The position numbers and the translations under genes are program-made. Shown here piece after piece: positions 11,701 to 24,380 of a stretch of DNA of 64,000 nucleotides. Every line of letters begins with the position of its first letter. Position 1 is the first letter of the stretch. The notes beneath the pieces are model-generated. The model did no database searches and was not told the origin of the DNA. It saw only the letters and a program-made list of their open reading frames with translations. The stretch is from Dermatemys mawii (lineage: Eukaryota; Chordata; Testudines; Dermatemydidae). The stretch covers positions 1,577,109-1,641,108 of the forward strand of contig ML677330.1 in assembly GCA_007922305.1 (NCBI GenBank), written 5' to 3'.

Positions 11701-12599
11701 TTTGACCAGTTATGAGACATTGAAAAATCTCTCATACCTAATTGAGACTTGTTGGTTTGGCAGCTAAAATCTCTGAAGATGCCATCTGCACTGAACATGC
11801 CCTATTTCCACCGGCACAGGCAACCTTAATGTTACTTCTGAGGTTTTGACATTGCAACCTTAATGTTTCTTCAACACAGATTTGTGTGTATACAATATAA
11901 ACACAAGCTAATAGAGCACAAAGCAAAATAAACAATGTCATTGATATAAAAGTATGCTGGAGATAGAGCCTAATTATTCTCTCATTTGTATGGGTACAAC
12001 ACAGGAATAACTCTGCTGAAGCCAGTGGATGTAAAGCCAGTGTAAGTGTGAGAAAAATCAGGTCTATTGTTCATATGAGATCTTGCCTTGCCAGGATCTG
12101 TTGCAAGACACAGAGATTGATTCTGATTTCCTACCCAAGTAAATCAGCAGTAACTCCATTGAAGTCAATACCAATGTAAAATCAGGGCTAACGGTGCAAT
12201 CTAGATCCAATAGTAAACAGAGTAACAGCTAGCTTTCCCCATTTGCCTCTCAACCTAGTTATCATCAATCAGCTAACACTGATTATTGTTTACTCCTTTT
12301 TAAAGTAAACTAAAGTGATTTCTGACCCAAAACCACTTCAGAAGTTAAAAAATTGCATTTTTTAAAATATCAGTCAGACATTTAAAGACATGTCTTTTAT
12401 AACATGGCTATCTTTATAGACGTGTTAGCTGTTCACATGATCAAATTAAACAAGTCAAAATTAGAACTACTTTGATCTCTTTTATACCTTGATCTCCGTT
12501 AAATGTTTCTGCTTCAGGAAATAGCTGGGTGACAAAGCCTGCGACTATGAATCATCTCTCTCGTGAAGTATGCTGACTACCTATACCTAGGTGAAAGGT

Positions 12600-12685
12600 A
12601 ACGGCCTGTAATATACAGGAGGTTGATCTAGAATAGATGAACTAGTGGTCCCTTCTGTCCATGAAATCTATGAATCTAATAAAGT
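12600..12685 (+). mobile_element. CR1-type LINE 3'-end fragment
   Basis: GGCCTGTAATATACAGGAGG, then GTGGTCCCTTCTGTCC, then AATCTATGAATCTAA is the CR1/L3 3' terminus with its short terminal repeat unit (AATCTATG). It closely parallels the fragment at 25595-25680. Confidence 0.65.
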
Positions 12686-14590
12686 TTTCCTTTAATCTTG
12701 AACTCTCTTATCATTTGGGTTCTTATACTGCACCCACCACTGAATTATCTCCATGCCTAAAGAAGCCATCAGCTAGAGGTTGGTTGCAGACCCTTGACCT
12801 TTGGATTACGTTTGCTATTTTTCAGTCAGTTCAGCAGAATAGATGCTGAAGCAAGGGACCAGCAAGGAAGTGGTTAATTATAGCCTGTAAGCCAGCGTAG
12901 GCAGAAGATATGCTCTAAAAGTCAGAAACCTGAATTCCCATATTCTGAATTTACTATGTTTCAACCTTACTATCACTTTTGGAGAGATGGATTGTAGTTG
13001 CTATGCCTTTTTGCATAGAGGTGCTCTATGCAATCAGAAAGGGAGGGCTTTTAATCTCACAGGATGGAGTTGCAAACTTGTGCTGTTTGAAACCATGTAG
13101 CAAGCCCATTCTCAGTTTCAGCTCTCTGGCACAAAAGGTATGTCTGCAGCATGTCAAGATATGCGTAAGTAAATGCATCTCTGATCTCCGCTCTGGCACT
13201 ATTTGCTCTCTCTGGTAGCTTAATTATATCATATTAAGATGATATAAAATAAACCAGTGTATCTTTATATCATCTATTTCTCTGTTTTAGAAGATATATG
13301 TATAAGATGATGTGTGCTTAATTAAAAAAAGCATACAAAAGAGAAAAGAAAGATACACAGGGAACTGCAACAAACTGGATGTTTGTACTCTCCCAAGAGC
13401 AATTTTCCCATTCCCTTTATCTCCCCTGTTTCCCCCTGGATTCTCAGTCATTGACTGCCTATTTTTAGATTGTAAATTCCTGGGGGTAGAAAGCATGAGT
13501 GATCTCCTACTGGCTTCAACAGGACAAGGATATTTGCCACTGACTGCAATGGAGCCAGGATTTTACCTCTAATCTTCTTGCTTGTCTCTACAGTAGTAAA
13601 GTAGGGACTACAATACAGAATCTATAACCCTTGTACAAATTCACAACTTTATTCTGGTTGCTTATATAACACCCAGATGTGCATGGTGCTTTACAGACAA
13701 TTTCTCAGCTCTCACTCAGGCAAAACTCTCACAGGCAAGCTTCAAGTACAATCCAACAGCAAATTTGACTTTTGTGCATGACATGGAAGTCAATGGGAAT
13801 TCTCTTTGAGGAAGACTGATTAACACAAAAGGATCAGTCCACGCAAGCCAAATCTAGCCCTGGTGAAAATCCAGACCCAAGTCAAAATTACACCAAGGAT
13901 ATATTTAGCTCACTGTACTTACAAAATTTCTATTATGTTCTGGAAGTGAAAAATGTCAAGCACAATTCAGAGTTTCTGGGGCATGCATGTGCAGGCTGAT
14001 GGAAAGATGTGATTCACTTCTGCTCTATTTAGAGTTTGGTTTCTTTTCTTCTTAAATTGTTGAAGCAATGTTTGTGTTCTGTACAAATTGTAATTTGGCG
14101 AGTCATTTATTTTCTGCCCTGTGTTGAAATCCATGGCTGGTGTTTGTATGTGAATTTGGGGCTTGGGAAAGATGTGGCATTAACTGACCCAGGAGCTGGG
14201 TCAAAAAATTGAAACATTGAAAGCTTGCAGAATAAAATAACTTGGAAGTCTAATAATTAAATGTTATGTCAGATGATTGATTTAAGAATGAATGTGATGC
14301 TAATTTTTCATATTCATTCTAATAAACCTATTCCCATGTCTGTAAAAGCTACTAGTTCTGAAATCCTCTGTTTATCTGCAGAGCAGTTATAGCATGGGGA
14401 GTGGTAGCACAAGCTCCAATACTCTGCCCATGAAAGTGCCCCAGAAGGATTGCTAGAGGTGAGAGGATAGACCAGACTTCATGGCCATCCAGTCTTTGGC
14501 CTCTTGTTTGAGAATGCCAAGCTGTGCTATCTGTATGGGTGGATTTTGTCATACCAATACTGGTCTACTAGGAACTGGACTGTGACCATT

Positions 14591-14971
14591 TGTAACAGGG
14601 TGTGCTGGCCTCCTCTTCCTGCAGCCCACTGGCTACCCAAATAAAGCTCAGAGAAGCTTTCACTGTGCAACACCTGTGTCTTTATTAGCTTACAGTCCAG
14701 TGCCCACCACCAGTGTTAAACTATATACACTTTAGAGGCTTGTTTGGCTCCTCACAAAGGCGGCAGCAGCCCTCAGCCTGGAGACTGACCTTGCTCTGGC
14801 CATTCCCCCCATTCCTTCTGGCTCCTTCCAGCCTTTATAGCTCTCAGGCCAGCAGGTGTAGCCAATCCACAGGCCAGGCATCGGGCTTTCCCCAGCCCCA
14901 ATCTATCTCCCCTGACTGGGGCTGGCTGAGCAGAGGCTGATTAGGTGCCTCTGCACCAGCACCCTGCTACA
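14591..14971 (-). mobile_element. Solo LTR of an endogenous retrovirus-like element
   Basis: Ends are TGTAACAGGGTG and CACCCTGCTACA, and a perfect 5-bp duplication CCATT flanks it (14586-14590 and 14972-14976). On the minus strand a CTATAAAGG box (complement near 14836) is followed about 150 bp later by AATAAAGACAC (complement near 14684), a promoter-then-polyadenylation order that sets the orientation. No internal retroviral genes adjoin, so it is a solo LTR left by recombination. Confidence 0.85.
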
Positions 14972-16789
14972 CCATTCAATTCACTCTACATAGGCTGTAA
15001 TAATTTATTTTTAAAAATCCACATGGAACAGTATGTCACCTGAACAACAGTCTGCCTTTAGAAGCACTCCATTATTTTTTGGGGGGCGGGAGGAGATGGG
15101 TTAAAGACATTAACCTGACATAAATAAAAACAGAATCAGCCTTCAAAGTGCATGCATAAAGGCACGGAGAGGGGAATTGGCTATGGATAAATGTCATTAT
15201 TGATTTCATTTATTATATGGAGAACACCTCTTTTCAACAACAAAGTGGAAGGCATAAATACATACCACAATGTAATCAAGTCTTTACGATTCAATATGTA
15301 TGCACTAGATGCAAGGGGGAAATGTAGTACTTTCCTGGGTTACAGTTTGCAAAAAGAATTTTCACAAAGTCTGTAATAGGCTAGATTCTAAACTGGTGTA
15401 AAGTGGCATACCTCTAATTTGATGGCTCTGACCAGCTGAGTGTGCCCTAGCAACTCTGTATCCTTACGTAAATCTTAGGAGCAATTCTAGCCACACACAG
15501 TAGTACATTTAACCATCGGCACCTCTCTTCTAACCCAGACCAATTCTCCATTTTAAGGGATCCTTCAGTTAACACACTTTAATTAGTTTCCCTTACCTTA
15601 GGTGTACAAAATAAATCATATACACCATAAATATACATGACCATATTGTGTGTGCATTATTCTTTTAACTCTGTATTGGTTGTGTTTCTTTGAAAGGAAG
15701 GAAATTGTGTACTGTTACAAAACAAAGAACTTTAAGGAGCATGTTGTAACATTTTCAGCATCCACTGGCTGGAGTAATAAAATTCACTTTGTATAGCTAC
15801 ACTTGTACTACTATAGATTTTTCATATTTCTTTTATAGTTTTATTATAGCTCCAATTTTCTTTATTTGAAAATATGGGGTCAGATTTTTCAAAAGCACTC
15901 AGTCTTCTGTATGCTGAGCTCTTTTCAAAATGCCCCCACAAGAGTCACAATAAGAGCCAGTAGGTCCAGAGCACTCTTGACAATCTGGCCCTACGTGAAT
16001 GGTATATTCAACAAGGTGTTCAGCTATGCAATGAAACCTGTGCAAGAACCTCCCACAGTCTTTTATTAGGCAATGTCTTAAGTGAACACCCCAAAGTATC
16101 TCAAAATGTAATGGACTTGATTCCACCAGAGTATCAAAGGCCTATTGTCCCAGGGCAAGAGAGGGTCTGCTATAAGCTAGGAGGGTCTGCTATTGGAGCT
16201 GTCTGGTCTCACCTTGTGCTGTGAAAAACAGAAAAATAGCCAGCTTTAAATTTTGTAATTTTTTTTAATAGATCAGGCTACGTTCAGACCACCTGTGAGG
16301 CAAGGGATGCGGGGTTCCACATAAGAACCAGTAATAACTGTAGTCTCAGCTCTCAGGAATGCCTAGGGACGGCTCCCTGTCTTTGAATCAGGGTGCATTG
16401 CACTCCAAAAGGAACAGAGTAGAGGTGAAGCCATTCCCTTCCACTCTCTATGTGCCATCTTGTATATGTGCAAATATGCATTGCCCAATGCACAGTTCTG
16501 CCTTAAAGTCACAATTCAAAGGCACACTTGGCCTTTGTGATCTGCTAAGGCAAATACATATTGGTAAGTATACACCTCATATGTGATAAAATTCAAACTG
16601 ACACCTACCTACAGAACTACAGCACCTAGATACTCCCATCATTGGTGTTCTATAAATGACTAAGATGATATAATTTACAAGTTTTATTATCTTTTAGGAC
16701 TAACTTTAAATATAGCACATTTTGTTGAGAATGTATATAGTGTCTATACAGCATAATAATATTTTTGCTCTTAACATAGCATTGTCCCT

Positions 16790-16995
16790 CTGAGAATCTC
16801 TAAGATTTTACATATAGTAATGAATTTAACCTCACAACCTCCCCCTGCACACACACAGTAAAGAAAATAAGTATTACAATCTCCAGTTCATAGAGCAAAA
16901 CTGAGGCAGTTAAGTAAAAGGGCACCTGAAAACTCTGCAGCAAACCCATGCATAGAACCCAAATCTCCAGATTCTCAGTCCTATGCATTAACTAT
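16790..16995 (-). repeat. tRNA-derived SINE, minus strand
   Basis: CATATAGTAATGAATTTAACC, ATAAGTATTACAATCTCC, AAACTGAGGCAGTTAAG, CCAAATCTCCAGATTCTCAG and CCTATGCATTAACTA are the complement of the full SINE, from tail to tRNA-like head. Confidence 0.6.
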
Positions 16996-17677
16996 AAATG
17001 TTGTGTACATATAATTCTAGGGATTGGTCCATTCCCATTGGATCTGAACCCACTGAAGTCACTGGCAAAATCTCCTAGTGATTTCAGTGATGTAGGAGTA
17101 GGCCCATTGAGCTGTGAAGCCCAGGCTACCAGCTCCTGGGGGCAGAAATTCTGACCAGATTATAGGGAGAAGAAACATAATCCCTATTCTGATGGGGGAG
17201 GGGTTCTTGGAGCTGTCTTCAACAAACCAAGGAGTGGTCAAGATTGGCCAAAGAGGGTGGAGGTGTGAGCCTAGGCATCACTGTATTCACGCCCTACAAG
17301 CTACTGCAATTATATTTGTACAAAATATTCCCTGTGAGGTATCATATGAAAATTAATAATATGCTGGTTATTAATATCATTGTATGTGTGACCTTATGTG
17401 AAGTATTGAATTCCCTCTGTATGATGTGTTACCTGGAACACATTTAAGACCAGACAGCCTAACCTAGGTAAAAGTAATAGGTCTGTCCTAGACAAAGGAA
17501 TTTGGATTTACCTCAGTTTACATATTAGCAGTAAACAAAGCTGTTGAGCTAAACCAGTGGGAATTGTCCTGAATTTGATAGAGAATTAGCATGGCACCTG
17601 CGCATCAGACTGAATCCTCAGGAGGCCTTCCTGACGTGGGAGACAAAAGCTACCCCTTTGGGAATACAAGGAATACC

Positions 17678-17886
17678 TAAAAAACAATGAGATGTACTCA
17701 TGGCACCTTAGAGACTAACAAATTTATTTGGGAATAAGCTTCTTCCAGTACTTTTTCAATGGATAGCTCTCTGATTGATCCAAGGGTAGACAAACTTATG
17801 CCAAATAAATGTGTTAGCCTCTAAGATGCCACATGTACTCCTAGTCTGTATCAGCAAAAACAAACACGGCTACCACTCTCTGAAAA
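17678..17886 (+). mobile_element. Penelope-like palindromic element, copy 1
   Basis: The left arm ATGTACTCATGGCACCTTAG/AGACTAACAAATTTATTTGG is mirrored by the right arm CAAATAAATGTGTTAGCCTC/TAAGATGCCACATGTACTCC. The outer tail is AGTCTGTATCAGC...ACACGGCTACCACTCTCTGA. The same architecture occurs at 31929-32142 in the opposite orientation. The central region has lost the hammerhead stem seen in the other copy. It lies inside a longer repeat (17240-19000). Confidence 0.7.
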
Positions 17887-18357
17887 AAGAATTCAGAGAA
17901 ATTCCATCTTTATCCTTCACGTAGGAGACAAATCAAGCAATTTGATCACTGTGATGGGTCTTGGCCAGGCTGGCAAGTAAAAAAGCTGGAAAGAAGACTG
18001 AGGGTAAAAGAAACTGTCTTGAACAAGGACTGTCTTGCTAAATTAAGTTTTAGACTTTTAGATGTGTTTTCATTTTTATTTGCATGTACCCATCTATACC
18101 TTTACTTCTATAGTCAGTGTTTTCCTTGGGGCAAGTGAGGGCCAATGAGGATTGAAACTGTGAGGGCAAAGGTGAGCTGTATGGCACCATAGTAAAAACT
18201 GAAAAATGTTTCACAACCATTTTATTAGATTTAACTTATGTTTTAAAATTATCACAAAAATTAAAGTTGATCACTCAAATCGACTATGAAGCACATCTAC
18301 ATCCTTCTTGGTTTCTTGTTGTCATTTTGCACTCTTTGGTGTCTTCTTGTGTGCCCA

Positions 18358-18519
18358 TTACTTCCAGTCCTTCATGACATGCTCATGATCAGGCAAAAGG
18401 CGACTTCTTTCAGAACACAGAATTCTAGTCAATGAGGAAAAAGAGCGCGCAGCTGTAGCTCCTGTAATTGGGAGCAGCAAGAGATGAATTTCTACTTCTT
18501 TCATCTCAGGAAACAGCAC
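18358..18519 (-). pseudogene. Decayed hAT transposase, C-terminal dimerisation region
   Basis: The minus-strand frame reads FPEMKEVEIHLLLLPITGAT, then AARSFSSLTRILCSERSRLL, then PDHEHVMKDWK and a stop. This resembles the hAT dimerisation domain core (LLxIPxTxASxERSFSALxRIKTxLRSTM). Upstream reading breaks within a few codons, and a wider minus-strand region (about 18120-18720) looks like degraded sequence of the same gene. No start and no intact DDE region remain. It interrupts the longer repeat of 17240-19000. Confidence 0.65.
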
Positions 18520-19779
18520 AAAGATTGGGTCAAATCACCAGTGATGATAAAGAAATAGTTGAAGTTAAATCTTCATTTGTTTGTCGTATCATATTCCACT
18601 CTGAATTCAAAATTTTCTATTCATCCTAGTCACACAGCAGCCCCATTGCTGGTACTGCCTCACTCCACTCAACTGTAGGTGTTTTATAAGACAGGCATCT
18701 GTAAAAGCTATGTAGAGGTTGAATAGAATCCAGAAATGTTTCAATTTCAATTCAAGTTTCCAACCAACAATTAAATTGGCAACACTGCATGTAACTCAGG
18801 GGGAGGAGTGTTTGGGAAATTCAGAGGGGTATACACCCCTCGCCCCGGGGGAGTCTAGAGAAATCCCTGCTTGGTATCACTTAATCCCTGGTCCTTTGCT
18901 AATAAACTTATTTTACATCTCCAATAAACCAATGCAGTGCTGTGACTGAAGGGAAGGGTGTATTTACCTCAGTTAAATGAATAAGCTGTGATATATTGAC
19001 TTTTTACAGAGCAGCAAACTTAATATAGTCTATGAATGCACAATGGGAGGGGCTGTGCATAGCAGAGAAACATTTCTGAGGAGATCAGGGTTGGAGTTCA
19101 CTGCCTGTTATCTGCTAGGCAAGGTTTGGGCTAGGAAAGTCTTGAGTTTGCTCGTAAGGAAGACAGACCGGTGGAGCAGAGAGCTGACTGACAGTCTAAC
19201 TACCAGCAAAACTCTCTGTTGCTGAGACAGAGCAGTAACACCATGGTTCACAACTTTGGATATCCCCAGCAGCATGTCACAGGGAGTCAGGGCATCCAGA
19301 AGACGGTTCAGTGCAGTTCAGTGCGAGTCAGGCTATTCGTTTGCTGGAGTTCCAGACAATATGTACAGATAGTCTCCCTCAGCTGAATTCTCAAGGTGGG
19401 TGGTAGTAGGGTTTGGCCCTTTAAGATTAAAGCATGGATTTGGTGACAATCTGATGTGCTGTAAGACTCATCTTTCTCCCCCAGCTTTCTTGGTATAGGG
19501 AGAAGGAGAAAACAGCAGGACTGGGAATAAGGACAGAGGTGAGTTGTTATAGCTCAGTTTGGGAGAGGAAAGCCTATTTCTGATGTCTGCATCTAGAGAA
19601 TTGCTGATAGGTGCAAATTTAAAGGAATCATAGTGTCACATTCTGCCACCCTTGCTCATGTGGAGTAGTACTTTATACGTAGTTTTGGTGACATCAATAG
19701 GATTATTTGAGAAATAAGTTACTATTCAGGTCAGGTTTACCACTTACTTTGAGATAGCTTACATCAATCAGGGGTGTGA

Positions 19780-19975
19780 ATAAGCCATCCCTCTGAGCGA
19801 TATAAGTTATACCAACCTAAGCACTACTGCCTCTCACTGCGGTGATTTTATTATGCCAACAGGAGAGCACTCTCCCATCTGCATAGAGCATCTTCTCCGG
19901 ATACACTGTAACGGTGTAGCTGCATCAGTGCAGCTGTGCTGATGTAGCGCTTCCTGTGTAGACTAGCCCTCAGTT
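19780..19975. mobile_element. Non-autonomous DNA transposon fragment (GTGTAGACTA end)
   Basis: GAGCGATATAAGTTATACC, AACCTAAGCAC, GAGAGCACTCTCCCATCTGC and GTGTAGACTAGCCCTCA resemble a short dispersed element ending in GTGTAGACATAGCC-type sequence. Terminal repeats are worn. Confidence 0.5.
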
Positions 19976-21889
19976 TTTGAGTAAGGGTGGCAGAATCAGG
20001 GCATAAGTAAACAGAGCTTCCTGGTCCCTTTGAATTAGTAATAATCTGCCTTTGCACTCAGAACTAGAGACAAATCCCATTTTCTGGATGTCGCTTTCTC
20101 ACAATATCCCTCTTAACTACACATCAGCATCCTCATTTATTAAAAAAAAAAAATCCCAGCATTAACAAGGGAGGAAATAAATACTTTGTGTTTGCTCCTT
20201 GTGGAAGGTACTCCAGAAACACTAGTTAGATGTGACCGTTCAAAAATTTAGACAGTCTTTAAAAGTTTAATTGTCCTACTATCTTTCTTGTATGCTGAAG
20301 TGCACAGCACTACATAAATTACAAAGTGCAGTACCTGCATATATTTTCCCTCATTTTCTTCACAGCTTCCAGATGGTGTGGGAGCAAATGATTTTGCTAC
20401 ATAGAGCTTCAGAATTTGAAGCAGATGACTGTACATGTAGGTGCAGCACTCTGTCTACTATTCATCACTAACTACAGTTAGTAGCCCAAGTGATCAAAGA
20501 AAAGAACAACAGGAAACAAATGCTTAGCAGTCAGCTTTTCATTTTCATTTTTCTAAGGGTATCTGCGTCATTGCTGAAGAAACTTTTTCAACTTATTAAA
20601 TATATTAAAGTTTAATATTTTAAAGCTACATTTTATGTTACGAACCTCTTTTCCTATTTTTAAAATCAGTGACCATTCAGTTATACCTGTATAATCCCAT
20701 CAAAACCAAAGAGATTGTGCAGTGTAACTAAAGATAGACTTTCACCTACTGTGCCTATCCATCATTGTAAATGACTTGGTGTGGGTTTGCATAGCGCTTC
20801 TATATTGGATTTAATAAAAATAATGAACAATAACATTCTTAGATCACCGCTCTCCTGCTAGAAGATTCCAAAATGCTTTACAAACAATTGCCCCAATCCT
20901 ATCATTGACAGCAAGCGAGCACAGCTGGCAGCCAGATCAGTGCCTATGGCCCTGATTCTGCAATTAGATCTGCTAGTCTGGACTCCCACATTTCTGCAGG
21001 TCCCCTTGGGCTGTACATGAGCACAGGGATCCTTGCTAGAAGATCCAGTAGCAGGATCAAGGTCTGAATGTACTGAGAAGCAGCCATTGTTAGGGGCATT
21101 GAATGTAACAGGCATTTGGCACCAGCATTATTACACAGCCATTTTTAGAAAAGAGAGTGAGCCATTTTGTCCATTGGGGTGTAGCAATGTTAGTTGTTCT
21201 GACTGTGGAAGTGAAAAAATAAAATCAGCAGAGCTAAGAATAGCTAGGAGAAGAGTACAAAATAGATTGACAACTTTTTTCTCAGTTCAGTTCCCAGACA
21301 AACAACTTACTTACTTAAGATTGTAAATAAATATCAATGACTAAGGGGAAAAAAATCTTCAAAGAACGTTGTCAGCTAGATTTTCAATACTCAGCAGCTT
21401 CATCCTCACACTTCTGAAAATCTGGCTTCATTCAGATGACTTGATGGGATCTGAGCACTTTTGAAAATCTGGTTCTGTCCCTTTAAACACACACAGGCAC
21501 AGAGACCAGAAATGTAAAGTTCACTTCAGACCTTACAATTTTGTTTTGAAAGTATACAGAGTCAAAGTAGTACAAATAGCTGTAATTCTTGTATGTACCC
21601 TTTTATCCCTACCCACTCACCACCAAATATAAATATAAACATCACGCTGGCACCACACAGTTAGAGTTGTCCAAACAACGTGACCCTCCTCTTTCCACAG
21701 TACAACACAAAACAATCTTTTAACATGGGTATTGTTCAGTCTTTAAAAAATTGTAACAATATTACATTATTTTTTTCATAATTAATAGTTTGTGTGTGTC
21801 AACTCCTCTGTGTTTTCTCTGCTGAATAGGTAAAATCGTAGATTATATGGGAGAAAAGAAGTATACAGTCTTGTGGCCAAAATACAGGA

Positions 21890-22135
21890 GTGGGTGTTAG
21901 GAAACATGGTTTCTCTTCCTGGCTCTGCCACAGACTTCATGTTTAACCCCAGTGTTCAAATTTAATTGACTAAGGTTAGATATCTAAATTCATAGGCACC
22001 CAACACTGTGGTCTTAACCTCTGTTTCCTATCTGAAAAATGAGAATACTAATATCTGTTGGCCTCGCAGGGGTGTACTGAGATTTAAATTCATTTCTGTA
22101 AAGCTGCTGATTTTATCAGATGGAAGGTGCTATGG
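21890..22135 (+). repeat. tRNA-derived SINE with a short internal insertion
   Basis: GGCTCTGCCACAGACTTCATG, TCTGTTTCCTATCTGAAAAATG and CTCGCAGGGGTGTACTGAG keep SINE order. About 45 bp near 21955-22000 (GTTCAAATTTAATTGAC...AGGCACCCAAC) is foreign. Confidence 0.6.
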
Positions 22136-22371
22136 AAGAAAAATGTATTTTATTTATTGCCTAGGAGTATGAAATATTCTGGGATCTGTGGCTGTATTTG
22201 CAGAATGAGAAGGTTCAAAGGAGACAGCTAGTTGCATGTGGGTAGTGGAGTCCTGGAGCCATACTGAGGGAGTAAATCAGGTATGTTTGGGTCTATTTCT
22301 AATCTCTATGAAGAGGATAGATTGGTACTTGCAGTTTATAGTGGAGTGGTTGAGAAAGGAAGGGTGGTTTT

Positions 22372-22502
22372 CAGTGGTGCTAGAACATTTTTATCATGAG
22401 GATGCAGAAAGTAGAAATCATGTATTTGGATTGTTGTTATTACTTCAAGCCGTGGGGGGAAGGGAGGCAGCACTCTCAGCACACCAAGTTCTAGCACCTA
22501 CG
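22372..22502. mobile_element. hAT-type miniature transposon (131 bp)
   Basis: Left end CAGTGGTGCTAGAAC; right end GTTCTAGCACCTACG (inverted). Flanks GTGGTTTT (22364-22371) and GTGGTATT (22503-22510) match at 7 of 8 positions. The 117-codon frame crossing it (22236-22589) therefore runs through a transposon and is not credible as a gene. Confidence 0.85.
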
Positions 22503-23384
22503 GTGGTATTTGTGGAGTGTACATTGTGTACAGGACTCTGTGTATTTCATGACCACAGAATTTGCCATGGGACCTACCTCTTGTCATAGAACTTGAGCTT
22601 TCATTTAAAAAAAATGTTTCTATCCCTCATGGTTATGAAGAAAACCTTGAAAATAGGCACTGTGTGTTCAGGGATCTCTACCAGAATCTATAGGCACTCT
22701 GCAACAATAACCCTGAGAGATTTAAACTGAACCCCAAAGATGATTATTTAAGTGTCAATAGTGTTCCCTATTTCACTGATTGATAATTTCTGCAGAAATA
22801 TCCAGCTAAAGAGTTTATCCCATAATCCCAAACAACTTCCCACACATTCCCAGATACTAAAATTCCCATCTCTTCCCTATCCAGTTGCTGAAATATTCAT
22901 CTTCCTTTGTTACTTCTTCTGCCATGTAATTGAGCTTTGCCAGTATAAAAATCTGTGGCCTATTGAAAATGGAAAGTGTGAGGACAGTGTAAAATGCATT
23001 GAATTTAATAACACAGAGGTTATTATGCTAGGTGTATCATTCATTTTCATGTCTAACTCATTGCAAACCTCCAGTGTTTAACTTAAATAAAGCTCCCAAA
23101 AGATTTCCAGACAACCATAACAAAGTTACAGAATCCAGGGACCTTGCTGAAGAATTTGAATCCAGTTTTCCACAGAGCACACAGGACATGGAGTATGTAG
23201 AAGGTAAAATGGACACACATTGTGGTCTTTTGGCTATCGCAGGAAGATAAGATAAAGGAGGGTAAGGTCTTGGATTAGTGATGTGTGTTAAGTGTCTAAA
23301 CTGTCTCAACACTTCTGAAAATCCCATTAGGTGCCTATCTGCATCTTTAAGTGCTTCTGAAAATCTGGCCCTTTGGCCTTAACA

Positions 23385-23505
23385 TCTCCTTGCCTTAGTT
23401 CCCCATCTGTAAAATGGGGATAATGATACCCTCTCACTTTATAGGGGTGTTGTGCAGATAAATAAATAATGTCTGTGAAGCACTCATATGGTAGGAGCAC
23501 CATGA
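23385..23505 (+). repeat. tRNA-derived SINE, 3' half
   Basis: CCTTAGTTCCCCATCTGTAA, AATGGGGATAATGATACC, TAGGGGTGTTGTGCAGATAA and GTGAAGCACTCATATGG are the SINE body and CORE-like tail. Confidence 0.8.
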
Positions 23506-23946
23506 AAATATTAATAATCTTGTGTTCAGTGCAAAGTTTGGATGGTCTTAATTAAATAAGGCCAGTGGTGACACACTGAATAAGGAGGATAAAAAGAAAT
23601 ACTGAATAATTTCCCATTCACTGAATAAGGCAGGAGTCCTATGGAAAAAACAGTATGTAAGTGTGTAATTACAGATGGTATCATAATGCATACAGATAAG
23701 GGGGCAGAATTAAGATTGCGTAGGTAACCTTAATTCTTGCATTTCCTAACTTTGAGTGCTTGATTTAGTAGCCTTACCATTCTTTCAGCATATTTTTTTT
23801 GATGTAATATGTATTTACAACTTTAATTCCAGTTCAACAAAGGTTTTTTTATACGAGAATTTCTCTTATTTTTTTATTTTAATTTTTTGTTTTTGCTAGA
23901 GTCCATGCAGACCTTGTAAATGTCCAGAATTTGTATGAATTTTATG

Positions 23947-24380
23947 AACTCCCAGGACTACATGTGAAATTAAAAATCTTCAAGAAGTCCGTGTGGGGAT
24001 CTGAAAGTAACTGCAGGATTCCTTGCAGATCTTTCAACCTTTGCAGGAGTCCTGTGAGATTTATAAAACCTGCAGAACTTCCTGCTAGTTTTGTAAAACA
24101 TGTGGGAATCCCAATGGAGTTTATTAGCTTGCACTATCCCAGTGTTTCCTGCACAGATTACAACTCGGTTTGAAATGTTGTGGCTGTTATATCCACCACA
24201 AGAACCCTTGCACAGGTTCTAAATACTGCTGGGATTCCTAAAGGGTTGCAGCCTGCAGTGATTATAATCCTCACAGGGGTCCCTGCAAGAGTTATTTCCT
24301 GGCTAGAAATCCCTGTGGTGGCTGTTACCATTACAGAAATCCCTACAGGAGTCCCTGCCGTAGTTTTTCTTACTGCATTT
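23947..24380. repeat. Degenerate ~30-bp tandem repeat
   Basis: Consecutive units start at 24012, 24042, 24071 and 24101 (spacings 30, 29, 30), each like TGCAGRANTYCCTG followed by AGNTTTRTAAAACC. Further, more diverged units cover 23947-24011 and 24270-24360 (for example ACAGGGGTCCCTGCAAGAG and ACAGAAATCCCTACAGGAG). Each unit has an internal CAGG...CCTG palindrome. Two + strand frames (23931-24173 and 24180-24383) stay open and show a ~10-residue periodicity (GVPARV, EIPVVAV, EIPTGVPAVV), a consequence of the repeat period being a multiple of three. Confidence 0.7.

Larger units (their letters stand above)
17240..19000 (+). repeat. Long dispersed repeat, class unresolved, with nested insertions
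   Basis: TTGTACAAAATATTCCCTGTG, AGGTATCATATGAAAATTAA, GATGTGTTTTCATTTTTATTTGC and TCCAATAAACCAATGCAGTG belong, in this order, to a long repeat I associate with turtle genomes; this is recall and unverified. It is broken by the Penelope-like palindrome (17678-17886) and by the hAT transposase relic (about 18120-18720). The right edge is uncertain and may extend toward 19420. Confidence 0.45.

Noticed and set aside
22236..22589. 117-codon + strand frame
   Set aside because: It crosses a complete hAT miniature element with 8-bp duplications (22372-22502), so it cannot be an ancestral coding exon.
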